This document shows, piece by piece, positions 42,333-50,664 of a stretch of 50,664 bases of DNA. The translations under genes and the position numbers were made by a program. Source of the DNA: an uncultured Helicobacter sp. (lineage in GTDB: Bacteria > Campylobacterota > Campylobacteria > Campylobacterales > Helicobacteraceae); assembly GCF_947367035.1 (NCBI RefSeq), contig NZ_CANBCA010000014.1, positions 1 through 50,664 on the forward strand. Direction: 5' to 3'. The notes under the pieces were generated by a model, which worked only from the letters and a program-made list of their open reading frames with translations, made no database searches and was not told the DNA's origin. The stretch's first letter is position 1. Each line of letters opens with the position of its first letter.

Positions 42333-43769
42333 ATGAATGGTTTTCTAATTGGGTTAAATGCGCAAACAAAACGTGGTTTAATTGAACAAGCGCACAATAA
42401 GCGTAGATTTGAATTTGATTTGCGTATATGGGACGGAGATTTTAAAGAAATTTCACCCAATATGGAAGTAGAATTTGAACTTACAGAGGATAAAAAACAA
42501 GTTAGCGTGGTGCGTCCCAAACAAATTGTCAAAGAAAATTTTATTATCAACCAAACCAAAAGTATTAAAGATTGCATTTATGATTATTTTGGTGGCACTG
42601 AAAATCTTATTAGGCATTACCAAAAAGAGATTCAATCCAACAAAGAATTAGATTTTTTACGCATTAAGAGATTCTTATTTACAGCTTATAACGACCTCTT
42701 TGAGCTAGATAGCACAATTCAAAATTTTGCTTTAAGTAATCTAAAGTCTGAACTTGGAAAACTAGATAAAGAATATGAAGCATTTATTAAAAAATCTTCT
42801 TATCCACCACAATATTCTTATGAAAAAATATTTCTTGCACGGCAAATTGAGTTTGTGAAAAACGAAGAATTAATCCAAGCAACACAATCTATTATTAGAA
42901 GCGCCTCTATCCAACAAGCCTCTATGGGACAAGCGCTCAAAAATATGGAAAACCAATTTGCTGCACGTAATGATACAAGTAGTGCAAGTTATCTACAAGC
43001 ACAAAATAATCTCAAAAATTTCCGCAAACGTTATGTAGATTTGTTGCATTATCTTTCACAACAAAAAGAGAAATTAGCCAAGATTACCAAAGCAGGAGAG
43101 GAATTTTCTGATAAATTTTTTGAACCATTTTTAAAAAGTTATTTACCGCTTACAAAAGAATTAAAGCAAGATTTCATCAAACTTTTAAATGCTAAAGCCT
43201 ATGATTTAGATTTCCTGCTATGGCAAAGAGCAAAACGTAGTTTAAGCGTGCGAAGATTTTTTATTGAAGCTGGGATTACAGGCACTTATAGTTCTAAGAC
43301 TTTTTTAAAATATTTTTTACGCAGTTTAGACCACAACAAAATCCGCAAAGAAACGAAAGGACTTTTTGATTTATTAAAATATCTTGAAACCCTTTCTAAA
43401 AAAAACATTTTACTGATTCAAGAGGATTTAAAGGATAGCAAAAATTATAAAGAACATCTTAAAAACTTTGATAATGAATTACAAATTTCCACTTCTAATG
43501 AGCCACGAGATAATTTGCGTTTATCTCACCCAATGGAATTTCATATTATCGTTATGGAATGGAAAGTAAAAGAAATGGATATTTTAAGCTTCAGAAAAAA
43601 ATACATTGAAATTTTTAAAAATTCTGTTGGCATACCCTTTTTTTGTGCAATTATTCCAAAAGGAATGGAGGAAAAAACACTACAAAATGCTAAAGAAGAA
43701 GGAATCTCTTATTTTATTGTACAGGGGAATATAGACCAATTTATTGATATGATGCGTATGATTTTGTAA
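42333..43769 (+). CDS. Hypothetical protein with OB-like N-terminus
   Basis: The frame is open from GTG 42315, but ATG 42333 with AGGAT upstream gives a better start (478 aa). Residues 1-60 ('GFLIGLNAQTKRGLIEQAHN', 'KRRFEFDLRIW') resemble a small OB/cold-shock-like beta barrel; residues about 75-330 are helical, including a Gln-rich coiled-coil stretch ('QASMGQALKNMENQFAARND'); the end is a mixed alpha/beta domain ('FHIIVMEWKVKEMDILSFRK', 'PFFCAIIPKGMEEKTLQNAK'). I recognise no named family. It follows the helicase by 39 bases on the same strand, so nucleic-acid binding is a reasonable but unproven idea. Confidence 0.72.
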   Translation: MNGFLIGLNAQTKRGLIEQAHNKRRFEFDLRIWDGDFKEISPNMEVEFELTEDKKQVSVVRPKQIVKENFIINQTKSIKDCIYDYFGGTENLIRHYQKEIQSNKELDFLRIKRFLFTAYNDLFELDSTIQNFALSNLKSELGKLDKEYEAFIKKSSYPPQYSYEKIFLARQIEFVKNEELIQATQSIIRSASIQQASMGQALKNMENQFAARNDTSSASYLQAQNNLKNFRKRYVDLLHYLSQQKEKLAKITKAGEEFSDKFFEPFLKSYLPLTKELKQDFIKLLNAKAYDLDFLLWQRAKRSLSVRRFFIEAGITGTYSSKTFLKYFLRSLDHNKIRKETKGLFDLLKYLETLSKKNILLIQEDLKDSKNYKEHLKNFDNELQISTSNEPRDNLRLSHPMEFHIIVMEWKVKEMDILSFRKKYIEIFKNSVGIPFFCAIIPKGMEEKTLQNAKEEGISYFIVQGNIDQFIDMMRMIL

Positions 43770-43791
43770 AATTTTGCGTAACCTTTGGCTA

Positions 43792-43814
43792 AATTTTGCT
43801 ACAATAGCAAAATT
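43792..43814. promoter_or_regulatory. Perfect inverted repeat over a -10-like box before hisC
   Basis: AATTTTGCTA (43792-43801), CAA, TAGCAAAATT (43805-43814) form a perfect 10-bp palindrome with a 3-base centre, 22 bases before hisC. TACAAT at 43800-43805 looks like a -10 box in its centre. It is either an operator over the hisC-fli promoter or an AT-rich terminator of the upstream gene. Confidence 0.55.
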
Positions 43815-43836
43815 ATTTTTAGTTTTAGGGTATTAA

Positions 43837-44940
43837 ATGACTTTTAACGCGAAGCTTGATTCTATTAAAACCTATGAAGCGGGAAAGCCTATTGAACTTG
43901 TTGTTAGAGAATTTGGAATCCCAAAAAATGAAATTATAAAACTTGCTTCTAATGAAAACCCGCTAGGTGCTAGTCCAAAAGCAATGGAAGCAATCATTAA
44001 GAATGTTTGCAATGCACATTTGTATCCCGATGATTCTATGTTTGCTCTAAAGGGTGCTTTAAGTCAATATTATAATGTGCAAAGTAGCGAAATCATTATT
44101 GGTTCAGGAAGCGACCAAATTATTGAATTCTGCATTCACGCCAAAGCCAACCAGCAAAGTAAAATTTTAATGGCAAAAACGACATTTGCAATGTATGAAG
44201 TCTATGCAAAAGCCGTAGAAGCACAAGTGATTCGCACAGCAAGTCATCAGCATAATTTAAAAGAATTTTTAGAACTTTACCAACAACACAACCCAGAGAT
44301 TATTTTTCTCTGTATCCCTAATAATCCTTTGGGAGAATGCTTAGGCGCAGAAGAAACTTTTGAATTTCTAAATCAAGTGGATAAAAATTGCTTAATTGTA
44401 ATTGATGGAGCCTACCAAGAATACGCCAAAGCAAAAGATTCTAGCAAAGCAATCCATCCAAAGAATCTTATAGAGAAGTTTCCCAATACAATTTATTTAG
44501 GCACATTTTCCAAAGTCTATGGATTAGGTGGTATGCGAATAGGTTATGGAATCGCAAAACAAGAAATTATTCAATCTCTTTTAAAGCTTCGTCCTCCTTT
44601 TAATATCACAACTTTATCCCTAGCTGCAGCACTTGAAGCGCTAAAAGACCAAGAGCATATCCAAAAAAGCATTCAAAATAATCTCACACAAATGTCAGTA
44701 TTTGAGAATTTTGCCAAAGAAAAAGGATTTGAATATACTCCAAGTTATACCAACTTTATCACTTACTATTTTGAACCTCCCTTGGATTCCTCCCAAATTG
44801 CAGATTATTTACTACAAAAAGGAATAATTATTAGAAATCTTGCTTCATATGGATTAAATGCAATTCGTATTACACTAGGCACAGAGGAACAAAACAAAAA
44901 ATTTTTTACATTATTTCATCAATATTTAGAACAAAAGTAG
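43837..44940 (+). CDS. hisC: Histidinol-phosphate aminotransferase
   Basis: HisC is a PLP-dependent class II aminotransferase of histidine synthesis; in some Campylobacterota it also serves aromatic amino acids. The 367 aa show 'IIKLASNENPLGASPKAMEA', 'LYPDDSMFALKGALSQYYNV', 'IIGSGSDQIIEFCI', 'PNNPLGECL', 'VIDGAYQEYA', and the PLP Lys in 'YLGTFSKVYGLGGMRIGYGI'. fliF begins nine bases later. The hisC-fliF neighbour pair is known from Campylobacter, so transcription of the basal-body genes may start upstream of hisC. Confidence 0.95.
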   Translation: MTFNAKLDSIKTYEAGKPIELVVREFGIPKNEIIKLASNENPLGASPKAMEAIIKNVCNAHLYPDDSMFALKGALSQYYNVQSSEIIIGSGSDQIIEFCIHAKANQQSKILMAKTTFAMYEVYAKAVEAQVIRTASHQHNLKEFLELYQQHNPEIIFLCIPNNPLGECLGAEETFEFLNQVDKNCLIVIDGAYQEYAKAKDSSKAIHPKNLIEKFPNTIYLGTFSKVYGLGGMRIGYGIAKQEIIQSLLKLRPPFNITTLSLAAALEALKDQEHIQKSIQNNLTQMSVFENFAKEKGFEYTPSYTNFITYYFEPPLDSSQIADYLLQKGIIIRNLASYGLNAIRITLGTEEQNKKFFTLFHQYLEQK

Positions 44941-44949
44941 GGTTAAACA

Positions 44950-46668
44950 TTGGATTTAAAAGCATTATTTGACCAAATTAGAAGCCTTTATAAACGGCTA
45001 AATCAAAAACAAAAAATTGTTATTTTAGCGACAATTGTTGCCGTAGTTGGCTTCATTGCTGCTCTTGTTGTTTGGAATTCTAGCAATAAAGCAGGAGTTT
45101 TATTTCCGGGCTATGCAGTTTTATTTGAGGGAGTAAGCCCAGAAGATGGTGCATTAATCGTTCAGCAACTTCAGCAAGATAGAATCCCTTATAAAATCCC
45201 AAAAGACAATACCATCTTAATTCCTCAAGAATTTGTTTATGAACAAAGAATGAAATTAGCAAGCAATGGAATCCCAAAAAGTAGCAAAATTGGTTTTGAA
45301 ATTTTTGATACTAAGGATTTTGGAGCAACAGATTTTGACCAACGCATCAAATATTTACGCGCACTTGAAGGCGAATTATCACGCACCATTGAAAGTTTAG
45401 CGCCTATACAGAAAGCCACTGTGCATTTAGCACAACCTGAAAAAACCGTCTTCGTCAGCGAACAAACACCGCCTACCGCCTCTGTTGTCCTTACTTTTAA
45501 ACCCGCACAGGCTTTAACACCTAAGCAAATTTTAGGGATTAAAAATATTGTTTCTTCTGCGATTCCAAATTTGACGATTGAGAATGTGGAAGTAGTTAAT
45601 GAAAAAGGTGAGCCATTAAGCGAGTTAGATGAGCTAGGAGGTGCAAGAGAACTTGCCGCAGCGCAATTGCGCTATAAAACTAACTTTGAGCAAACTTTAG
45701 AAGAAAAAATCATCAATATTTTAACACCTATTGCAGGCGGTGCAGAAGGTGTTGTAGCAAAAGTTACCGCAGAATTTGACTTTGCACAAAAAGAAAGCAC
45801 ACAAGAATATTATGACCCTAACAATGTTGTCCGAAGCATTCAAGATTTAGAAGAAAAACGTGAAGGATTCCGTCCAAAAGAAATTGGTGGAGTTCCAGGT
45901 GTTGTAAGCAATATTGGTCCTGTGCAAGGGTTAGAAGATGATGATTTAAAAGAAAAATACGAAAAAACACAAAATACTACCAATTTTGAAATCAGCAAAA
46001 CAATTTCTAATATTAAAGGCGAGTTCGCCACTATTCGCAGACTCTCTGCTGCTGTTGTTGTAGATGGTAAGTATTCTCGCCAACTAGATGAAGAAGGCGT
46101 AGAAAAACTAGAATATACTGCATTAAATGACGAAGAAATGGAAAAAATTTCAGCTCTTGTGCGACAAGCCATTGGTTATAATCAACAAAGAGGCGATGAA
46201 GTTTCTGTAAGTAATTTTCAGCTCAATGGGCAGTTATCTGGATTTAAAGCACGTACGCCTTTGGAACGATTCTTAGAAACTACAGCTGCTCTTTTAGCAC
46301 CTTTTATGCCTCTGCTTAAATATGCAATCGTAGGTTTAATTCTATTCTTCTTCTATAAAAAAGTTATTGTTCCATTTAGTGAGCGTATGCTTGAAGCAAG
46401 GGCAGATGAAGAAGAAGAGCTTGAATCTCTAATTAAAATTGATGAAGACGAAGAAGAAAATAACGACCGACTTAACGAAGTGCGGCGTAGAATTGAAGAC
46501 CAACTTGGCTTTGGCAGTGGAAATGAAGATGAGATTAAATACAATGTTTTATTAGAAAAAATCAAGGAAATTGCGATGGAAAAACCAGCCGAACTTGCGA
46601 ATCTTTTTCAAACCTTAGTACATGATGAACTTGGGCTTGATAATATGGGTGGAGGAGGAAAACACTAA
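44950..46668 (+). CDS. fliF: Flagellar MS-ring protein FliF
   Basis: FliF forms the MS ring in the inner membrane, the base for the rotor and export gate. The 572 aa start at TTG 44950 with AGGG seven bases upstream. Helix 1 is about 24-44 ('IVILATIVAVVGFIAALVVW'), followed by the ring-building domains ('FPGYAVLFEGVSPEDGALIV', 'GFEIFDTKDFGATDFDQRIK', 'RALEGELSRTIESLAPIQKA') and helix 2 about 438-465. The acidic C-terminus ('DEEEELESLIKIDEDEEEN') carries the FliG-binding tail. Its stop and the fliG start overlap (TAATG). Confidence 0.97.
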   Translation: MDLKALFDQIRSLYKRLNQKQKIVILATIVAVVGFIAALVVWNSSNKAGVLFPGYAVLFEGVSPEDGALIVQQLQQDRIPYKIPKDNTILIPQEFVYEQRMKLASNGIPKSSKIGFEIFDTKDFGATDFDQRIKYLRALEGELSRTIESLAPIQKATVHLAQPEKTVFVSEQTPPTASVVLTFKPAQALTPKQILGIKNIVSSAIPNLTIENVEVVNEKGEPLSELDELGGARELAAAQLRYKTNFEQTLEEKIINILTPIAGGAEGVVAKVTAEFDFAQKESTQEYYDPNNVVRSIQDLEEKREGFRPKEIGGVPGVVSNIGPVQGLEDDDLKEKYEKTQNTTNFEISKTISNIKGEFATIRRLSAAVVVDGKYSRQLDEEGVEKLEYTALNDEEMEKISALVRQAIGYNQQRGDEVSVSNFQLNGQLSGFKARTPLERFLETTAALLAPFMPLLKYAIVGLILFFFYKKVIVPFSERMLEARADEEEELESLIKIDEDEEENNDRLNEVRRRIEDQLGFGSGNEDEIKYNVLLEKIKEIAMEKPAELANLFQTLVHDELGLDNMGGGGKH

Positions 46669-47702
46669 TGCCTTCTATTACATTAAGTCCGCGACAACAA
46701 GCACAATACGATGAATTTTCAATGGCAGAGAAAATCGCGATTCTGCTTGTGCAATTAGGCGATGAAATCACGGGTGAGATTTTTTCAAATTTAGATTTGG
46801 ATTCTATTACTGAAGTTTCTAAATATATTGCGCAAAATTCAGGGATAGACAAGGCACTTGGTGGAGCTGTTTTGGAGGAATTTTATGCAATCTTTCAATC
46901 CAATCAATACATTTCTACTGGTGGTTTTGAATATGCTAAAGAATTACTCTATCGCACATTGGGACCAGAAGCTGCAAAAAAAGTTTTGGACAAACTTGCC
47001 AAATCTATGCAATCTTCGCAAAACTTTGCCTATCTTTCCCGTGTGCGTCCACAGCAACTATCTGATTTTATTATCCACGAACATCCACAAACTATTGCTT
47101 TAATTTTGGCACATATGGATCCAACTAATGCGGCAGAAACATTAAATTTCTTTTCTGATGATTTGCGTGCAGAAATTGCGATTCGTATGGCAAACTTGGG
47201 AGATATTTCTCCTAATGTCGTCAAACGCGTTTCCACCGTGCTAGAAAATAAACTAGAATCCTTAACAAGTTATAAAGTAGAAGTGGGTGGAATTCGTGCA
47301 GTAGCAGAAGTTTTTAACCGATTAGGACAAAAGGCAGCCAAAGCAACTATTGCTTATATTGAACAAATTGATGACCAATTGGCAGCAGCAATTAAAGAAA
47401 TGATGTTTACTTTTGAAGATATTGAAAAACTTGATAATAATGCGATTCGTGAAATCTTAAAAATCGTGGATAAAAAAGACCTGATTTTAGCCCTTAAGGC
47501 TTCTCCTGAAGAATTAAAGCAAAAGTTTATGTCCAATATGTCTCAAAGAGCTGGGGAACAATTTCTAGAAGAAATGCAGTTTTTAGGTGCCGTAAAAGTG
47601 AAAGATGTTGAAGCTGCTCAACGTAGAATCGTAGAAACCGTCCAATCTCTTTCAGAACAAGGCATCATTCAAATTGGCGAACAAGAGGATACCATTGAAT
47701 AA
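46668..47702 (+). CDS. fliG: Flagellar motor switch protein FliG
   Basis: FliG is the C-ring protein that takes torque from the stators. The 344 aa contain the N-domain ('FSMAEKIAILLVQLGDEITG'), the EHPQ motif in the middle domain ('DFIIHEHPQTIALILAHMDP', about 130-149) and the C-terminal torque helix ('EIMFTFEDIEKLDNNAIREI' type sequence, here 'IKEMMFTFEDIEKLDNNAIR'). Length is normal. It is translationally coupled to fliF (one-base overlap) and overlaps fliH by eight bases. Confidence 0.97.
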   Translation: MPSITLSPRQQAQYDEFSMAEKIAILLVQLGDEITGEIFSNLDLDSITEVSKYIAQNSGIDKALGGAVLEEFYAIFQSNQYISTGGFEYAKELLYRTLGPEAAKKVLDKLAKSMQSSQNFAYLSRVRPQQLSDFIIHEHPQTIALILAHMDPTNAAETLNFFSDDLRAEIAIRMANLGDISPNVVKRVSTVLENKLESLTSYKVEVGGIRAVAEVFNRLGQKAAKATIAYIEQIDDQLAAAIKEMMFTFEDIEKLDNNAIREILKIVDKKDLILALKASPEELKQKFMSNMSQRAGEQFLEEMQFLGAVKVKDVEAAQRRIVETVQSLSEQGIIQIGEQEDTIE

Positions 47703-48531
47703 TATTAACGAACACGAAAATATCATTACAGAAGCGCATAAAGAAAGGCACGATATTAAAAAATATAATTTTAGAAATATGGAAATTTCTAATGAAATAG
47801 AATCTCCTGTTCAGCCGAATATGGAACCAAAAGTCATTGAAACACCACAACCTACTATACAAGTGCAAGAAGAGACTCCCAAACAATCTGAACCAAGCAT
47901 AGATGCACCTGCTCTTAAACTTTTTGAAACTGAAGTGATTGATAAAATTCTTCAAAAAAGTGATGCTCTAGCGGAATCTTTACAAAAATTGCAAGAACAA
48001 TTTGATAAACAAGAAAAAGAAATTGGTGAGAAAGTCAATGCCGCTAAATCCGAAGCTAAAGAACAAGGTATTAATGAAGGTTACCAAAAAGCTAAACAAG
48101 AGTTAGAATCTCAAATCAATAGCCAAAAGGAGCTTTATGGGCTAAGCATTCAACGCATTGATAACAATATTGCAGAATCCAAAAATCATATTTTAAGCTT
48201 AGAAAAAGAATTAAGCTCTATTGCGTTAGATATTGCTAGAGAAGTTATTGCAGCAGAAGTCAGTGCTAATAGTGCAAAAATTGCTTCTTCTCTAGCACGC
48301 ACACTTTTACAAGATTTATCACAAAACACACAAGTAACACTCAAAGTCTTTCCCGGAGATTTAGAAGAACTCAAAGAATCTCTTAAAGATTTGAATTATG
48401 TTGTATTAGAATCTGACCAAGCTATTGCTAAAGGTGGTGTAGTGATTTTAAGCAGTGAGGGGAATATTGACGGAGATATTTTTATGCGCTTTGAAACTTT
48501 AAAAAAATCTATTTTGGAGAATAAGCTATAA
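47695..48531 (+). CDS. fliH: Flagellar assembly protein FliH
   Basis: FliH regulates the FliI ATPase of the flagellar type III export apparatus. I choose TTG 47695, with AGAGGA five bases upstream, over TTG 47674; this gives 278 aa and an 8-base overlap with fliG. The N-terminal about 80 residues are variable and Pro/Gln/Glu-rich; a coiled coil (about 85-150) includes 'GINEGYQKAKQELESQIN'; the C-terminal domain has 'ELSSIALDIAREVIAAEVSA' and 'LKVFPGDLEELKESLKDLNY'. Position between fliG and dxs agrees with H. pylori. Confidence 0.92.
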   Translation: MNNINEHENIITEAHKERHDIKKYNFRNMEISNEIESPVQPNMEPKVIETPQPTIQVQEETPKQSEPSIDAPALKLFETEVIDKILQKSDALAESLQKLQEQFDKQEKEIGEKVNAAKSEAKEQGINEGYQKAKQELESQINSQKELYGLSIQRIDNNIAESKNHILSLEKELSSIALDIAREVIAAEVSANSAKIASSLARTLLQDLSQNTQVTLKVFPGDLEELKESLKDLNYVVLESDQAIAKGGVVILSSEGNIDGDIFMRFETLKKSILENKL

Positions 48532-50393
48532 TGTCTTTGGATTCTAAATATTTAGATCTTCTATCACAAAGTGAATTTAGTGAAGAAGACTTAGCTACAT
48601 TAAATGAACTTGCTCAAAAAGTGCGTGATAGAATCTTGGAAGTTGTTTCCAAAAATGGTGGTCATTTAAGCTCCACTTTAGGAGCAGTGGAGCTTATTAT
48701 CGGTATGCACTGCGTTTTCAATAGCCCAAAAGACCCTTTTATCTTTGATGTAAGTCATCAAGCTTATGCGCATAAATTGCTAACTAATCGCTGGAATAGT
48801 TTTGAGAGTTTGCGACAAATTAATGGAATTAGCGGATTTACGAAGCCTAGTGAAAGTATGCACGATTATTTTATTGCTGGACATAGTTCCACTTCTATTT
48901 CTCTTGGCGTTGGAGTAGCGAAAGCATTTGCTTTGCAAGACATAGAAAATATCCCTGTAATTTTAATTGGTGATGGCGCAATGAGTGCAGGACTTGCTTA
49001 TGAGGCACTCAATGAACTAGGGGACCGCAAATATCCAATGGTGATTATCCTAAATGACAATGAAATGAGTATAGCAAAACCAATAGGGGCAATTAGCAAA
49101 TATCTTTCTGAAGCAATTGCGGGTAAATTTACACAAAACATTAAAAGCAAAATTGAAAATATTATCAATAATATGCCCAACACCACTTATCTTGCAAAAC
49201 GATTTGAGGAGTCTATTAAATTAATTACACCTGGGATGCTTTTTGAAGAACTTGGATTGGATTACATTGGTCCTATTGATGGACATAATCTTAAAGAAAT
49301 TATCAAAGCCTTACATCTTGCAAAGAGCATTAAAAAACCTATTGTTGTGCATGCGCAAACCCTTAAAGGTAAAGGTTATTCTCCAGCAGAAGGATATTTA
49401 GAGCAATGGCACGGCGTTAGCCCTTTTGATAGACAAAATGGCACAGCACTGACTAAAAATGCCACCAAATCTCCTACACAAATATTTTCTGAAACTTTGT
49501 TAGAAATTGCTAAACAAGATTCCAAAGTGGTTGGAATCACAGCAGCAATGCCTAGTGGCACAGGACTTGATTCACTCATCAAGGCATTTCCAGAGAGGTT
49601 TTGGGATGTTGCCATTGCAGAACAACACGCTACTACACAAGCTAGTGCGCTTGCTAAAGAAGGTTTTAAGCCTTTTGTTGTGATTTATTCTACCTTTTTG
49701 CAACGTGCTTTTGACCAAATAATCCATGATGTAGGTATTATGAAAACTCCTGTGAAATTTGCTATTGATCGCGCTGGAATCGTAGGTGAAGATGGTGAAA
49801 CACATCAAGGCATCTTTGATATTGCCTATTTAAATATGATTCCGAATTTTGTGCTTCTTGCTCCACGCGACCAAGCGACTTTGCGCCTTTGTGTACATTT
49901 TGCTAATGAATTTTCCAATGCACCTTGTGCTTTTAGATACCCTAGAAAATCCTTTAAACTAAAAGAAAGTGTTTTTCAAGCCACACCTTTTAATCTAGGT
50001 AAATTAGAGGTTTTAGAGGAATCTAAAAGTGAAATTTTATTACTTGGCTATGGAAATGGCGTTGGTAGAGCCTATGAATGTTTGCTAGAATTGCAGAGAG
50101 AAAATATCACTTGCAGTCTTGTAGATTTACGTTTTATAAAGCCATTAGACAAGGAAAACTTGTTAGCTCTTAGCCAAACTTATAAAAAATGGTTTGTCTT
50201 TAGTGATAGTGTAAAACTAGGTGGTGTGGGGCAAATATTAAGCTCATTCGCGCAAGACTATGATTTGAGTATCAAAATTCATTCTTTTGAATTTGCAGAC
50301 GCTTTTATCCCACACGGCAAAGTAGAAGAAATAGAAGAGCAGCTGGGATTAAACACTCACCAACTTACACAACAGATTTTACAGCTTCTATAA
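48531..50393 (+). CDS. dxs: 1-deoxy-D-xylulose-5-phosphate synthase
   Basis: Dxs condenses pyruvate and glyceraldehyde-3-phosphate in the first step of the MEP isoprenoid pathway, using thiamine pyrophosphate. The 620 aa include 'GGHLSSTLGAVELIIGMHCV', 'FDVSHQAYAHKLLT', the TPP motif 'GDGAMSAGLAYEALNELGDR' to 'NDNEMSI', 'GPIDGHNL', 'AEQHATTQASALAKEG' and 'DRAGIVGEDGETHQGIFDIA'. Its ATG overlaps the fliH stop by one base (TAATG). The fliH-dxs linkage is shared by Campylobacter and Helicobacter. Confidence 0.97.
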   Translation: MSLDSKYLDLLSQSEFSEEDLATLNELAQKVRDRILEVVSKNGGHLSSTLGAVELIIGMHCVFNSPKDPFIFDVSHQAYAHKLLTNRWNSFESLRQINGISGFTKPSESMHDYFIAGHSSTSISLGVGVAKAFALQDIENIPVILIGDGAMSAGLAYEALNELGDRKYPMVIILNDNEMSIAKPIGAISKYLSEAIAGKFTQNIKSKIENIINNMPNTTYLAKRFEESIKLITPGMLFEELGLDYIGPIDGHNLKEIIKALHLAKSIKKPIVVHAQTLKGKGYSPAEGYLEQWHGVSPFDRQNGTALTKNATKSPTQIFSETLLEIAKQDSKVVGITAAMPSGTGLDSLIKAFPERFWDVAIAEQHATTQASALAKEGFKPFVVIYSTFLQRAFDQIIHDVGIMKTPVKFAIDRAGIVGEDGETHQGIFDIAYLNMIPNFVLLAPRDQATLRLCVHFANEFSNAPCAFRYPRKSFKLKESVFQATPFNLGKLEVLEESKSEILLLGYGNGVGRAYECLLELQRENITCSLVDLRFIKPLDKENLLALSQTYKKWFVFSDSVKLGGVGQILSSFAQDYDLSIKIHSFEFADAFIPHGKVEEIEEQLGLNTHQLTQQILQLL

Positions 50394-50401
50394 GGAAATT
50401 T

Positions 50402-50664
50402 ATGCAAAAACTTCTTTTGATTTTATTTTTGAATCTTTTTATTTATGCACAAGATTCTGTAAAGTCAGAATCACAAAATGAAGAATTCCTCCACGAGTTT
50501 GAAAGTGAATACTCTCCACCCATCAAAGACCCTCTCATAAGCTATAATCGTTTAATGCACAATATCAATTGGGGAATCTATGATTATATTTTAAGCCCGA
50601 CATTGGACATATATAATTACACAATACCACTTGGGTTAAGGATTGGAGTTTATAATTTTTTTGA
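50402..50664 (+). CDS. mlaA: MlaA (VacJ) family protein, 5' part only
   Basis: The gene starts at ATG 50402 with AAGGAA upstream, eight bases after dxs, and runs out of the window after 87 codons. A signal peptide ('MQKLLLILFLNLFIYAQDSV') is followed by 'DPLISYNRLMHNINWGIYDY' and 'LSPTLDIYNYTIPLGLRIGV', which match the start of the MlaA/VacJ family (D-P-x-x-x-Y-N-R). MlaA removes phospholipid from the outer leaflet of the outer membrane. I see no lipobox Cys; the signal seems to end at Ala, so this form may not be lipidated. Confidence 0.85.
   Translation, partial: MQKLLLILFLNLFIYAQDSVKSESQNEEFLHEFESEYSPPIKDPLISYNRLMHNINWGIYDYILSPTLDIYNYTIPLGLRIGVYNFF

Noticed and set aside
1-50664. CRISPR array, rRNA or tRNA genes, insertion sequence
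   Set aside because: No regularly spaced direct repeats, rRNA-like stretches, cloverleaf-like segments or transposase genes were recognised by eye; a tRNA scan was not possible.

Overview
The window is AT-rich and comes from a campylobacterotal (epsilonproteobacterial) genome, almost certainly an enterohepatic Helicobacter or a close relative. Supporting signs are gene orders I know from Helicobacter (rplY-pth-lptF/G; galU-hypothetical-murA; truB-csrA-ispE-smpB-exbB-exbD; flaG-fliD-fliS-fliT-like; fliF-fliG-fliH-dxs), an XerH-type recombinase with a dif-like site, a UPF0323 lipoprotein and a PglB oligosaccharyltransferase. A complete purH and pglB argue against H. pylori and fit the H. pullorum/H. 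canadensis/H. winghamensis side of the genus; the species call is inference.

Layout. 1-3533 (+): end of ribosomal protein L25, pth, an LptF/LptG permease and purH. 3606-6830: xerH with a dif-like site just upstream, flanked by two unrecognised genes; this may be the replication terminus. 6865-14327 (-): an envelope block (FtsL-like protein, rsmH, murA, a membrane protein, galU) and a proteolysis block (DUF815 ATPase, clpA, clpS). 14448-16834 (-): decayed genes, namely a family-8 glycosyltransferase pseudogene with a 16-base G tract and a frameshifted EamA-type transporter. 16939-22731: der (+), then (-) a membrane protein, an AtpZ/AtpI-like protein, hemL, and an ATP-grasp ligase paired with a UPF0323 lipoprotein. 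22947-27694 (+): a porin behind a Fur-box-like site, a 47-aa FeoB-associated Cys-rich protein, a glycosyltransferase remnant, pglB and moaC. 27920-31043 (+): the flagellar cap operon flaG-fliD-fliS-fliT-like. 31084-31989 (+): a DUF2156 protein. 32059-38999 (-): one tightly packed operon, truB-csrA-ispE-smpB-exbB-exbD-small membrane protein-zorA-like-zorB-like. 39071-43769 (+): a lipoprotein, hypD, an SF1 helicase and an unknown protein. 43837-50664 (+): hisC-fliF-fliG-fliH-dxs and the start of mlaA.

The most interesting locus is the Zorya-like ZorA/ZorB motor pair appended to the core exbB-exbD operon with no ZorC, ZorD or ZorE cargo nearby. Other points worth checking are the xerH/dif-like locus, the lipoprotein ending in Tyr-Gly-Gly beside an ATP-grasp ligase (similar in layout to ygiB-ygiC), the poly-G glycosyltransferase pseudogene, a dispersed palindromic repeat in three intergenic regions, and the Fur-box/porin/Cys-rich protein group. 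I saw no rRNA, tRNA, CRISPR array or insertion sequence. No gene-free stretch exceeds 300 bases; the longer gaps are covered by the repeat, dif and promoter entries.
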